Shown: piece by piece, positions 54,126 to 64,000 of the stretch
Position numbering within the stretch: position 1 is the stretch's first letter
How the letters are laid out: each line of letters begins with the position of its first letter
NCBI GenBank assembly: GCA_016235265.1
Contig: JACRLI010000024.1
Location: 1 to 64,000 of the forward strand
DNA length: 64,000 nt
From: Candidatus Eisenbacteria bacterium
GTDB lineage: Bacteria; Eisenbacteria; RBG-16-71-46; JACRLI01
Direction: 5' to 3'
Program-made: the position numbers and the translations under genes
The notes under the pieces: generated by a model
Database searches by the model: none
Seen by the model: the letters and a program-made list of their open reading frames with translations, nothing else
Told to the model about the DNA's origin: nothing

Positions 54126-54785
54126 GTGGGCCCGGGAATGCGGGTGCGATGGCGACCCGGCGCCGCGCCGCGGGAGTGCGGCCCGGCGGCCCGCGTGCGC
54201 GGGGGCCTGGCGCCCTTGCTGTCCGTGGCGCTCGCCGCGGCAATGATGACGCAGGCCGGCACCGCCCGCGCTCTCGACGCGGCGGCCGTGGGCCGGAAGC
54301 TCTTCACCGAGAAGACGTGCGCCACCTGTCACAACGTCGGCGCGCCCTCGGCCGGTCTGGGGCCCGAGCTCACCCAGGTAACCTGGCACCGTGACAGCAC
54401 CTGGCTGGTGGCGTGGCTCACCGATCCGCCGAAGATCAAGAAGGACACGCCCATGCCCAGGCTGGACTGGAAGTCCCCGGCGGAGATGCAAGCGGTGATC
54501 GCCTACCTGATGTCGTCGCGGGTCCCGATCCCGGCGGCGGACTCGGCGGACGGCCAGAAGCTGTTCGCGGGATTCAAGTGCGGAGCGTGCCACGCGCTCA
54601 ACCGCAAGGGTGGCAAGCCGCAGTTCCCCGACCTGGGCCGGGTGGGCAGGCGGCGCGACGCGGCGTGGCTGGACCGCTGGCTGGCCGACCCGCAGGCGGT
54701 GCGCAAGGGGACCTTCGAGCCGCGCTTTCCGCTCAGCGCCACGCAGCGGCGCGCGCTGGTGACGTACCTCGAGGGGCTCAAGTAG
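54126..54785 (+). CDS. Diheme cytochrome c
   Basis: 219 residues from GTG one base after the previous stop. A long N-terminal signal region has its hydrophobic core at about 28-42. Two cytochrome c domains carry CATCH (65-69) and CGACH (152-156), with candidate Met ligands in TPMPRLDW and the end of domain two (FEPRFPLS lacks an obvious Met, so the second axial ligand is uncertain). Likely a soluble periplasmic carrier passing electrons from the porin-associated heme. ATG 54138 is an alternative start. Confidence 0.88.
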   Translation: MGPGMRVRWRPGAAPRECGPAARVRGGLAPLLSVALAAAMMTQAGTARALDAAAVGRKLFTEKTCATCHNVGAPSAGLGPELTQVTWHRDSTWLVAWLTDPPKIKKDTPMPRLDWKSPAEMQAVIAYLMSSRVPIPAADSADGQKLFAGFKCGACHALNRKGGKPQFPDLGRVGRRRDAAWLDRWLADPQAVRKGTFEPRFPLSATQRRALVTYLEGLK

Positions 54786-54846
54786 CCCCGCGCGGCCGGC
54801 CAGCGCGCCGTCTCCAGGGGCGCAGACAGGCTCGCGTGGGCCGGCG

Positions 54847-55875
54847 CTACACCGTCTCGAAGAACTCCATCTCGTCCAGCGAAGGCGTGACCGGCGTGTC
54901 GTCGCCGCAGCGCTCCCCCGAGGCCAGCCGCTCCGCGCCCACCAGGGCGATCATCGCGCCGTTATCCCCGCACAGGGCGGGCGGGGGAAACGCCACCTCC
55001 AGTCCGCGCACGCTGGCCTCGCGCGCGAAGCGCTGCCGCAGGCCGGTGTTGAGCGACACGCCTCCGGTGACGGCCACTCGCTTCGTTCCCGCGGCGGCGG
55101 CCGCGGCCAGCGTCTTGTGCGCCAGGGCATCCACCACCGCGGCCTCGAAGCTCGCGGCCAGGTCGGCTCTCCCCTGCTCCGTGAGACCGGGGTTCTTCTC
55201 GAGGAAGACGCGCAGCGCGGTCTTCAGGCCGCTGAAGCTCATTTCGAAGCCGGGCTCGCGCAACAGCGCCCGCGGCAGGCTCACCGCCGCCGGGTCGCCA
55301 CGCCGCGCCAGCCGGTCCACTTCGGGCCCGCCGGGATACGGCAGGTCCAGCAGTTGGGCGGCCTTGTCGAAGGCCTCCCCCGCGGCGTCGTCGCGCGTGG
55401 AGCCCATCAGGCGGTAGCGGCCGAAGCCGGTGACGTGCAGCAGCTCGGTGTGCCCGCCGGAGGCGACCAGGCACACGCACGGCGCCGACCACTGCGGGTC
55501 CGTGCCCCACACCGACCACACGTGGCCTTCCAGGTGATTGACCCCGATCCACTCCAGCCCCCGGGCCAGGGCCAGCGCGCGCACGGTGCTCACCCCCACG
55601 ATCAGGCTGCCCACCAGGCCCGGGCCGCGCGTGACGGCGATGCCGTCGAGCCCGTCCCAGCCGGTGCCGGCCTGCGCCAGCGCGGCGTCGATCGCCGGAA
55701 GGAGCAGTTCGAGATGCGCGCGCGAGGCCAGCTCCGGCACCACGCCGCCGTACTCCCAGTGCACCGGCTGCGCGGAGGTGACGTTGGCCAGCACGGCGCG
55801 CCCGCGCGTCACGCCGGCGGCGGTGTCGTCACAGGAGGTCTCGATGCCCAGGACGGTGAGCGGGGCGCGGGTCAC
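54847..55875 (-). CDS. tsaD: tRNA N6-adenosine threonylcarbamoyltransferase TsaD
   Basis: 342 residues, normal length. ASKHA fold: GIETSCDDTA at the N-terminus, the metal-binding His pair in NHLEGH, SGGHTELL, GEAFDKAAQLL, GGPEVDRL, and VTGGVSLN...LCGDNGAMIA near the C-terminus. It forms t6A37 of ANN-decoding tRNAs with TsaB/C/E. GTG start with GGAG upstream, 10 bases after the phosphatase gene. Confidence 0.97.
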   Translation of the reverse strand: MTRAPLTVLGIETSCDDTAAGVTRGRAVLANVTSAQPVHWEYGGVVPELASRAHLELLLPAIDAALAQAGTGWDGLDGIAVTRGPGLVGSLIVGVSTVRALALARGLEWIGVNHLEGHVWSVWGTDPQWSAPCVCLVASGGHTELLHVTGFGRYRLMGSTRDDAAGEAFDKAAQLLDLPYPGGPEVDRLARRGDPAAVSLPRALLREPGFEMSFSGLKTALRVFLEKNPGLTEQGRADLAASFEAAVVDALAHKTLAAAAAAGTKRVAVTGGVSLNTGLRQRFAREASVRGLEVAFPPPALCGDNGAMIALVGAERLASGERCGDDTPVTPSLDEMEFFETV

Positions 55876-55885
55876 GGGAGGCTCC

Positions 55886-57187
55886 TCACAGCGCGCGCAG
55901 CACGACCACGGTCTGGTCGTCGGCCTGCGGGGCGCCGGCCGCGAAGCGCTGCACCGAGCGCAGCAGCTGCGAGACGATCTCGGAGGCGGGCAGGCCGGCC
56001 ATGCGGCGCAGCGCGGACTCCACGGCCTCCTCGCCGAACATGCGGCCCTTGGCGTCCTCGGCCTCGGACACGCCGTCGGAGTAGAGCAGCAGGACGTCGC
56101 CGCTCTCCAGGCGCACGCTGCCTTCCTCGTACTTCCAGTCGGCCATCACCGCCAGCGGCAGGCCGCCGGTCTCGAGCCGCTCCATGGCGCCGCCGGCCCG
56201 CAACAGCACCGGAAAGTTGTGCCCGGCGTTGCAGTAGCGCAGCGTGCTCGTGGCGCGGTCCAGCTCCGCGTAGAAGAAGGTGGCGAAGCGGCCCGTGGCG
56301 GCGGTCTCGGAGAGCATCCGGTTCACGCGCGTGACGCAGTCGGCCACGCTCTCCGAGGCCGCCGAGAGGCAGCGGAGCGTGGCGTGCAGGCTGGCCATGA
56401 GCAGCGCGGCGGAAACTCCTTTCCCGGAGACGTCTGCGATGGCCAGCGCCACGCGCCCGCCACCCAGGTCCAGGAACTCAAAGCTGTCCCCGCCCACCTC
56501 GCGCGCAGGGATGTTCCTGCCCGCAACCTCGTAGCCCTCCCAGTGCGGGGCGGAGCGCGGGAGCAGTTCCTGCTGCACCGCGCTGGCCAGCTGCAGGTCG
56601 CGCTTGAGCGCCTCCTGCAGCCGCTCCTGCTCGGTGTGCTGCACGTTCTCGATGATCTGCGCGGCCTGCGCCCCCAGGATCGCGGCCAGCCGCTCCTCGG
56701 AGCGCCCGAAGGGCCCGCTGCGGCGGTTGAACAGGGCCAGCACGCCGATGAGGCGGTCCTGGCTGCGCAGCGGAGCCGCCAGCACCGATCGGATACCCAG
56801 GCTCTGCCCGGCCAGGCCGGGGAAGCGCGGATCGGTGCCCAGGTTCTCCACGCGCAGCGTCGCCTGGTTCTTGCTCACCCAGCCGGCCAGGCTCACCCGC
56901 AGCGGCAGCGGGAAGGCCCCGTAGCCGTCGGCCCTGCGCACCAGGGTCTGCAGCGGGTCGGCCTCGTCCTGGCGCATCAGCCAGATGGCGCCCTGCTCGG
57001 CGTCCATCTCGGCGATGGTCATCTGGACGAGGCGGGCCAGGACCGAATTCAAGTCCTCGGCGGTGCCCAGGGCCAGGGCCACGTCGTTGAGGACGGTGAG
57101 GTGGCGGACGTTCTCCCGGAGCTCCTCCAGCTCGCGCTGGAGGGAGGTGAGGCGGATCGCGGCGTCGGGGTCGGGCATGCGGGTCAT
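55886..57187 (-). CDS. GAF-domain SpoIIE/PP2C-type protein phosphatase
   Basis: 433 residues. N-terminal helix, then a GAF domain (about 40-185: LTVLNDVALALGT, GAIWLMRQ, VLAAPLRSQDRLIGVLAL). A coiled coil leads to a PP2C/SpoIIE domain (about 215-430: REVGGDSFEFLDL, ALAIADVSGKGVSAALLMA, CNAGHNFPVLL, LLLYSDGVSEAEDA, ADDQTVVVL). The metal-binding Asp residues are present. It would remove phosphate from a Ser of an anti-anti-sigma or similar partner, not visible in this window. Start choice: ATG 57187 or 57178; neither has a strong ribosome-binding site. Confidence 0.92.
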   Translation of the reverse strand: MTRMPDPDAAIRLTSLQRELEELRENVRHLTVLNDVALALGTAEDLNSVLARLVQMTIAEMDAEQGAIWLMRQDEADPLQTLVRRADGYGAFPLPLRVSLAGWVSKNQATLRVENLGTDPRFPGLAGQSLGIRSVLAAPLRSQDRLIGVLALFNRRSGPFGRSEERLAAILGAQAAQIIENVQHTEQERLQEALKRDLQLASAVQQELLPRSAPHWEGYEVAGRNIPAREVGGDSFEFLDLGGGRVALAIADVSGKGVSAALLMASLHATLRCLSAASESVADCVTRVNRMLSETAATGRFATFFYAELDRATSTLRYCNAGHNFPVLLRAGGAMERLETGGLPLAVMADWKYEEGSVRLESGDVLLLYSDGVSEAEDAKGRMFGEEAVESALRRMAGLPASEIVSQLLRSVQRFAAGAPQADDQTVVVLRAL

Positions 57188-57494
57188 GATGGAATACAGA
57201 GTAGCGGGTGGTGCGGCAGGGGGCAAACCGGGCCCCGGGAGCGCGGATGGGGCCGGGAGGGCCCCGGGCCTTCCGCATCCGGGGCCCGGCGCACGGCGAT
57301 GGGTCGTGGAGCACAGGATGAATCTGCTACTTGACTCGCATCAGCGGGAGTGCTCGTAATGATCATGGAGTGTGGCCACCTCGGCGGCAATCGCGCCCTG
57401 CTACGGAAGCAGCCTGCAAGCACTCCGAGCTCGGATGTGTATGCGGACGTCTCCCGGGGATGGGAGGTTGCCGCTATCGCGCAGGAGGTGGAGC
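57188..57494. other. 307-base divergent gap
   Basis: It lies between the phosphatase gene and the broken lipoprotein gene. Apart from the AGGAGGT ribosome-binding site at 57483-57489 I see no clear promoter, repeat or RNA. G+C falls towards the lipoprotein gene. Confidence 0.4.
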
Positions 57495-58418
57495 TTGCGA
57501 AACCCCGCCGGTGCCGCGGTTCGGACGGCGCTCTCCATGGTCGTGCTGTTTGCGTTGCTGTCATGCTCCAAGAGCGCCCCGAACCAGCCTGGAGTCTTGA
57601 GCCTTCGATTGGCGCAGGTCGCCCGTTCCGACGCCCGCGCCGGCGACCCTGTGAAGTGTGGGCTTCACTGGTCCGTGGGCGGCAACGCCGCCGCGACGAA
57701 TGCGGTCATCACCGATACGATTCCAGACGGCGCCACGGTGGCGGCGGTGGATCAGGGCGCCACGACATCCGGGCGTACGGTCACGTGGCGGCTCGGCACG
57801 CGCCAGCCCGGCGAAAGTGGAACGATCCGGTTGACCCTGCTCCTGACGGCGCCCACAGCAGATAGCGCCGTTATTGCCACTTCCGCCGCGTTCCACGCCA
57901 CCGCAGCCACCCCGGCGGTTGCCACGGCCCGCATTACGGTCTTCCGCCCACGGCAGGTGATTCCGCCGGACACAAACCTGAAATTCGAGGCCGTCCCGTA
58001 CACGGGGATATTCCAGGCGCACATGCGGGGAACACTCGTCATCCGCGGCCCCGCCTCATGGAAGGAGTTCACAGACCAGGCGTGACACGTTTGGGACCGC
58101 CAGAGAAGCCCGGCGCCCCCGCCTGAAGTGGATTTCAACCGGAAGATGGTCCCGGCAGTACTCTACGGGGACGGCTACTCCGGGTGCAGGGTGGGCGTGG
58201 AAGTGATTCGCGACATCCGTCGGTGCGGGGGCCGAATCGTGGTCCAGGTGGACACCCTGCCCAACCTCGGGATAGGGAAGATCAACTGCGCCATGATGGT
58301 CCAGCCGCTCCAGCTCGTCGAAGTGAGTCGGTCGAGTCTGCCTGTGGACTTCGTCGGGCATGTTCCCATCGCGGGGCAGAGACGAGCGCCCGAAGCGGCG
58401 GCCTCGGCGGACAGGTGA
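57495..58418 (+). pseudogene. DUF11-like lipoprotein gene with in-frame TGA
   Basis: Translation starts at TTG 57495 behind a perfect AGGAGGT, gives a signal with lipobox FALLSC, and continues through a DUF11-like domain (GDPVKCGLHWSVGGNAAATN, VITDTIPDGATVAAVD). It meets TGA at 58083-58085 after GPASWKEFTDQA. The same frame stays open for another 110 codons. The continuation (PPPEVDFNRKMV, YSGCRVGVEVI, SRSSLPVDF) reads as the second half of the domain that starts ASWKEF, similar to PrcB_C-like modules. So one domain is cut by a single stop. The first open part alone is 196 residues (57495-58085). A nonsense mutation is simplest (Trp TGG to TGA); a sequencing error or stop read-through are alternatives. 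G+C is lower than around it. Confidence 0.8.
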
Positions 58419-58590
58419 GGCGGAGCGGCGTGGCGGGCGCGGAAGGGTGAGAAAGTCGGCACTTCCGGATAGCGCGGACGAGAAATTAGAGAAAAGGCAC
58501 TTGATTTCGAATCCATGCGATATTAGGTAATTGATACTCACGGTTCCCGGCAACACCGGATGATGGGGATGATTTTCTTGATGCAACAAC

Positions 58591-58620
58591 GCGGGCGGCC
58601 CACCGAAGTGAGCCGTCCGC
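58591..58620 (-). terminator. Terminator of the ATP synthase operon
   Basis: A stem of about nine pairs with one G-U wobble (GCGGGCGGC on the plus strand), loop around ACCGAAGTG, 69 bases after the atpC stop. On the minus strand a T-rich GTTGTTGCATC follows. Confidence 0.65.
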
Positions 58621-58688
58621 AACTGTTTGCCAGATGCGATGCGCTCCTTGCCGGCCCGGCGTCCGCCTGGACACTGGCAAGAAACGCC

Positions 58689-59099
58689 TCAATTCCCGTT
58701 GTTCTTGATCCGCACCCGGTTGATCGCCCGCGCCAGCGCCGCCTCCGCGCGGGCCTCGTCCACGTGCGCCTCGCGCGCCGCCAGGCGCTCGCGGGCGCGG
58801 CGCTCGGCCGCCTGCGCGCGGGCCAGGTCGATGTCCGTGATGTGCTCGCAGGAGTCGGCCAGCACCGTGGCGCGGTTGTCGGCCACCTGCAGGAAGCCGC
58901 CGCTCACCGCGTAGTCGTCGGTCTTGCCGTCGGCCAGCCGGATGGTCAGCCGCCCGGGCTGCAGGGCGGTGATCAGCGCCGCGTGGTGCGCCAGCACGCC
59001 GAGGTAGCCCTCGGAGCCGGGGGCGGTGACCGAGATCACCTCCGCGTCGAACACCGAGGCCTCGGGGGTGAGGACCGTGAGCTGGAACAGTTCCGCCAT
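58689..59099 (-). CDS. atpC: ATP synthase F1 epsilon subunit
   Basis: 136 residues. N-terminal beta sandwich (LFQLTVLTPEASVFDAEV, GSEGYLGVLAHHAAL, GGFLQVADNRATVLAD) and a C-terminal helical hairpin (about 90-132) that can inhibit rotation. It is last of the operon; the gap to atpD is 9 bases. Confidence 0.97.
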   Translation of the reverse strand: MAELFQLTVLTPEASVFDAEVISVTAPGSEGYLGVLAHHAALITALQPGRLTIRLADGKTDDYAVSGGFLQVADNRATVLADSCEHITDIDLARAQAAERRARERLAAREAHVDEARAEAALARAINRVRIKNNGN

Positions 59100-59108
59100 G
59101 GCCGTCCC

Positions 59109-60641
<1,533 letters not shown>

Positions 60642-61508
60642 TTACGCCAGCGCCTCGGCGCCGCCCACGATCTCGGAGATCTCCTTGGTGATGGCCGCCT
60701 GCCGCAGGCGGTTCCGCGTCAGCGTGAGCTGGTCGATCATATCGCCGGCATTGGTGTTCGCCGCGCCCATGGCCACCATCCGCGCGCTGTGCTCCGAGGC
60801 GTAGGCCTCGGCCAGCGCGATGAACAGCCGCGTGTTGGTGTAGCGGGGCAGCAGGAATTCGAAGATCTGGTCCACGCCCGGCTCCATGATGAAGTCGCGG
60901 GTCTTCGGGGCCAGGCCCGCCCCCTCCTTCACCGCGTCGCCCGAGATGGGCAGGAACGGCTCCACCACCACGTTCCGGCGCAGCGTCGAGATGAAGTGCG
61001 TGTACAGCAGGTCCACCGCGTCAACCTCGCCGGACAGGAACGCCGACATCGCCTGCCGCGCCACTTCGCGCGCGGTGGGGAAGTCCGCCAGCGCCGGGAG
61101 GTCGGTGAACTTCGCACGGATGTCCCGCTTGCGCCGCGCCATGTACTCCACCGACTTGCGCCCCACCAGGTAGAAGCTCACGGGCACCGACGACTCCTTC
61201 ATGTAGTGATCGGCAGCGCGGAGCAGCGTGGAATTGTACGCGCCACACAGGCCGCGATCGGAGGAGATCACGATCAGCCCCCGGCGCTTCACCTCGCGCT
61301 TCTGGAACAACGGGTGCGACTGCGCCTCGGTGGCCGATGCGAAAGCACCCAGCACCTGGATCATGCCGCTGGCGTAGGGCCGCGCCTCCTGGGCGCGCGC
61401 CTGCGCCTTGCGCAGCTTCGCCGCGGCCACCATCTCCATGGCCTTGGTGATCTGCCGCGTGCTCTGGACGCTCTTGATGCGCCGCTTGATGTCGCGAAGG
61501 GTCGCCAT
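60642..61508 (-). CDS. atpG: ATP synthase F1 gamma subunit
   Basis: 288 residues. The N-terminal helix DIKRRIKSVQSTRQITKAME and C-terminal helix LTRNRLRQAAITKEISEIVGG form the rotor coiled coil; SSDRGLCGAYN is the conserved middle motif. No redox-control insertion of the chloroplast type. It follows atpA by 7 bases. Confidence 0.98.
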   Translation of the reverse strand: MATLRDIKRRIKSVQSTRQITKAMEMVAAAKLRKAQARAQEARPYASGMIQVLGAFASATEAQSHPLFQKREVKRRGLIVISSDRGLCGAYNSTLLRAADHYMKESSVPVSFYLVGRKSVEYMARRKRDIRAKFTDLPALADFPTAREVARQAMSAFLSGEVDAVDLLYTHFISTLRRNVVVEPFLPISGDAVKEGAGLAPKTRDFIMEPGVDQIFEFLLPRYTNTRLFIALAEAYASEHSARMVAMGAANTNAGDMIDQLTLTRNRLRQAAITKEISEIVGGAEALA

Positions 61509-61515
61509 GTGCGGA

Positions 61516-63051
<1,536 letters not shown>

Positions 63052-63098
63052 CGACTACTCCTTGAACACGCTATGGGCGGCCGCCTGCGCGGCCCGCC

Positions 63099-63650
63099 TC
63101 ACGCCGTGAGCGGGGCCGCCAGCAGGCTCTCGCGCAGGTCTCTCCACGCGCTGCGCACGCTGCCATCAATGATCCGGTCGCCCACCGTGACGAGGACGCC
63201 GCCGAGCACCGCGGGATCCACGGACTCGGACATGAGCACCTTTCTGCCGGTGACGATCTGCAGTTTCTCCACGAGCTTCACGCGCTCCGCGTCCGTGAGC
63301 TTCACGGCGGTCACGGCCTGCGCGCGCACGATCCCGCGCTCCTGCTCGAGCAGCGCGCGGTACCGATCCGCCGCCGCGTCGAGCACGCCGAAGCGGCCCT
63401 TGGCCAGCAGCAGGTCCGCGAACTCCACGACCAGCGGCCCCACGCGGCCGGACAGCACGCGCCCCACGAAGGCGCGCTTCTCGCCCGCGGGGATGTCGGG
63501 GACGGCCAGCACCCGCGCGAAGCGCGGGTCCGTGCGCAGCAGCTCCCGGATCGCGTCCAGGTCCGCGGCGACCGCGTCCAGCGCGTCGTGCGAGCGCGCG
63601 GCGCGGAACAGCGCCAGCGCGTACTTGCGGGCCACGGCAGGCTGCTTCAA
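63099..63650 (-). CDS. atpH: ATP synthase F1 delta subunit
   Basis: 183 residues. Helical N-domain (VARKYALALFRAA) and C-terminal strand VGDRIIDGSVRSAWRDLRESL, both typical for the peripheral-stalk OSCP/delta family. Its ATG overlaps the atpF stop by four bases. Confidence 0.95.
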   Translation of the reverse strand: MKQPAVARKYALALFRAARSHDALDAVAADLDAIRELLRTDPRFARVLAVPDIPAGEKRAFVGRVLSGRVGPLVVEFADLLLAKGRFGVLDAAADRYRALLEQERGIVRAQAVTAVKLTDAERVKLVEKLQIVTGRKVLMSESVDPAVLGGVLVTVGDRIIDGSVRSAWRDLRESLLAAPLTA

Positions 63651-64000
63651 CGGACCCCCTCGACCTCGGACAGGAACTTCTCGATCAGGTTGCGGTGGGC
63701 CGGGTCGTCCATCTTCTGGCGCACCACGCGCTCGGTGGCGGTGATGACCGACTGCACCACCTGCGCGCGCATCTCGGCCAGCGCCTTCTCCTTCTCGCGC
63801 TGGATCTCCGCGGTGGCCTTCTCCAGTTGCTCGCGCGCCCGCTCGCGGCCCTCCTCCACGATCTGGGTGGAGAGCTTCTCGCCCTCGCGCGCCGCGTCGG
63901 CGATCCGCTGCCGGGCGGTGGCCTCGATCTCGCGGATCTTCGCCTCGAAGTCGGCCTTGAGGGCCTCCATCTCGGTGCGCGCCCTGGCGGCGGCCGCGAA
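63647..64000 (-). CDS. atpF: ATP synthase Fo b subunit, partial
   Basis: The frame is open to the window edge (117 residues seen). It is a continuous charged helix (EAKIREIEATARQRIADAAREGEK...EKEKALAEMRAQVVQSVI) of the b-subunit dimer stalk. The N-terminal membrane helix must lie beyond 64000. The ATG at 63970 is internal, not the start. The order b-delta-alpha-gamma-beta-epsilon is the standard one. Confidence 0.92.
   Translation of the reverse strand, partial: FAAAARARTEMEALKADFEAKIREIEATARQRIADAAREGEKLSTQIVEEGRERAREQLEKATAEIQREKEKALAEMRAQVVQSVITATERVVRQKMDDPAHRNLIEKFLSEVEGVR

Noticed and set aside
58128..58418. A separate 96-residue gene starting at GTG 58128
   Set aside because: No ribosome-binding site, and it is in the same frame as the upstream lipoprotein gene with matching domain halves, so it is treated as the remainder after a nonsense codon.

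Overview
The window is about 70% G+C over most of its length (one sampled line, 18001-18060, is 43/60) and densely packed with genes. It looks chromosomal and comes from a Gram-negative, outer-membrane-bearing bacterium: there is an OmpA protein, a TolC channel, beta-barrel proteins, lipoproteins and several c-type cytochromes. Two large secreted proteins end in a FlgD-like/T9SS-type Ig domain, and one small secreted protein ends in an LYR-like tail. High G+C together with these tails fits an uncultured lineage such as Candidatus Eisenbacteria, but this is only an inference; Gemmatimonadota or Myxococcota relatives are not excluded. I saw no rRNA, tRNA, CRISPR array or insertion sequence.

Layout. 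1-2144: a lower-GC patch (one sampled line is 32/60 G+C) with a gene fragment, a small secreted protein and a class II Fic protein behind an AT-rich promoter. 2145-3234: an SPFH/Band 7 membrane protein paired with an Arc-like protein. 3241-14084: secreted enzymes (metallophosphoesterase, alpha/beta hydrolase), a MATE exporter, an A-type Fe-S carrier, a small heavy-metal-binding lipoprotein and a Kelch protein. 14161-19249 and 28687-32140 (both minus): nucleoside import and salvage, namely a BMP/NupN-type lipoprotein, ATPase, two permeases, purine nucleoside phosphorylase, HAD phosphatase, thymidine kinase, uridine kinase and adenosine deaminase. This set is split by a same-strand block at 19263-28551. 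The block holds a CusCBA-type Cu/Ag efflux pump, Met/His-rich, Cys-rich and heavy-metal-binding-domain proteins, a small periplasmic protein and a diheme cytochrome.

32257-37762: an MBL hydrolase, a minimal zincin, an esterase, an SRPBCC protein, an NTF2-like protein and an Omp85-like barrel with a partner. 37976-42894: OmpA, then a minus-strand operon of two LiaF/DUF5668-like membrane proteins and a LytS/LytR-type two-component system. 43154-52000: a divergent ketol-acid-reductoisomerase-like protein, TPR and PDZ proteins, PriA without a recognisable winged helix, and a trio of receiver protein, degenerate sensor kinase and GGDEF response regulator. 52463-54785: a plus-strand operon of a Cyc2-like cytochrome-porin fusion, a CX4CH lipoprotein and a diheme cytochrome, which is a candidate electron-transfer conduit across the outer membrane. 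54847-57187: TsaD and a GAF-SpoIIE phosphatase. 57495-58418: a lower-GC lipoprotein gene broken by one in-frame TGA. 58689-64000: the F1Fo ATP synthase operon atpFHAGDC on the minus strand, with atpF cut by the window edge.

The observations I would look at first are the cytochrome-porin operon, the expanded Cus block (including a roughly 100-residue Met/Gly/Pro-rich insert in CusA) that interrupts a nucleoside-salvage locus, the reductoisomerase paralogue lacking two catalytic residues, and the TGA-interrupted gene.
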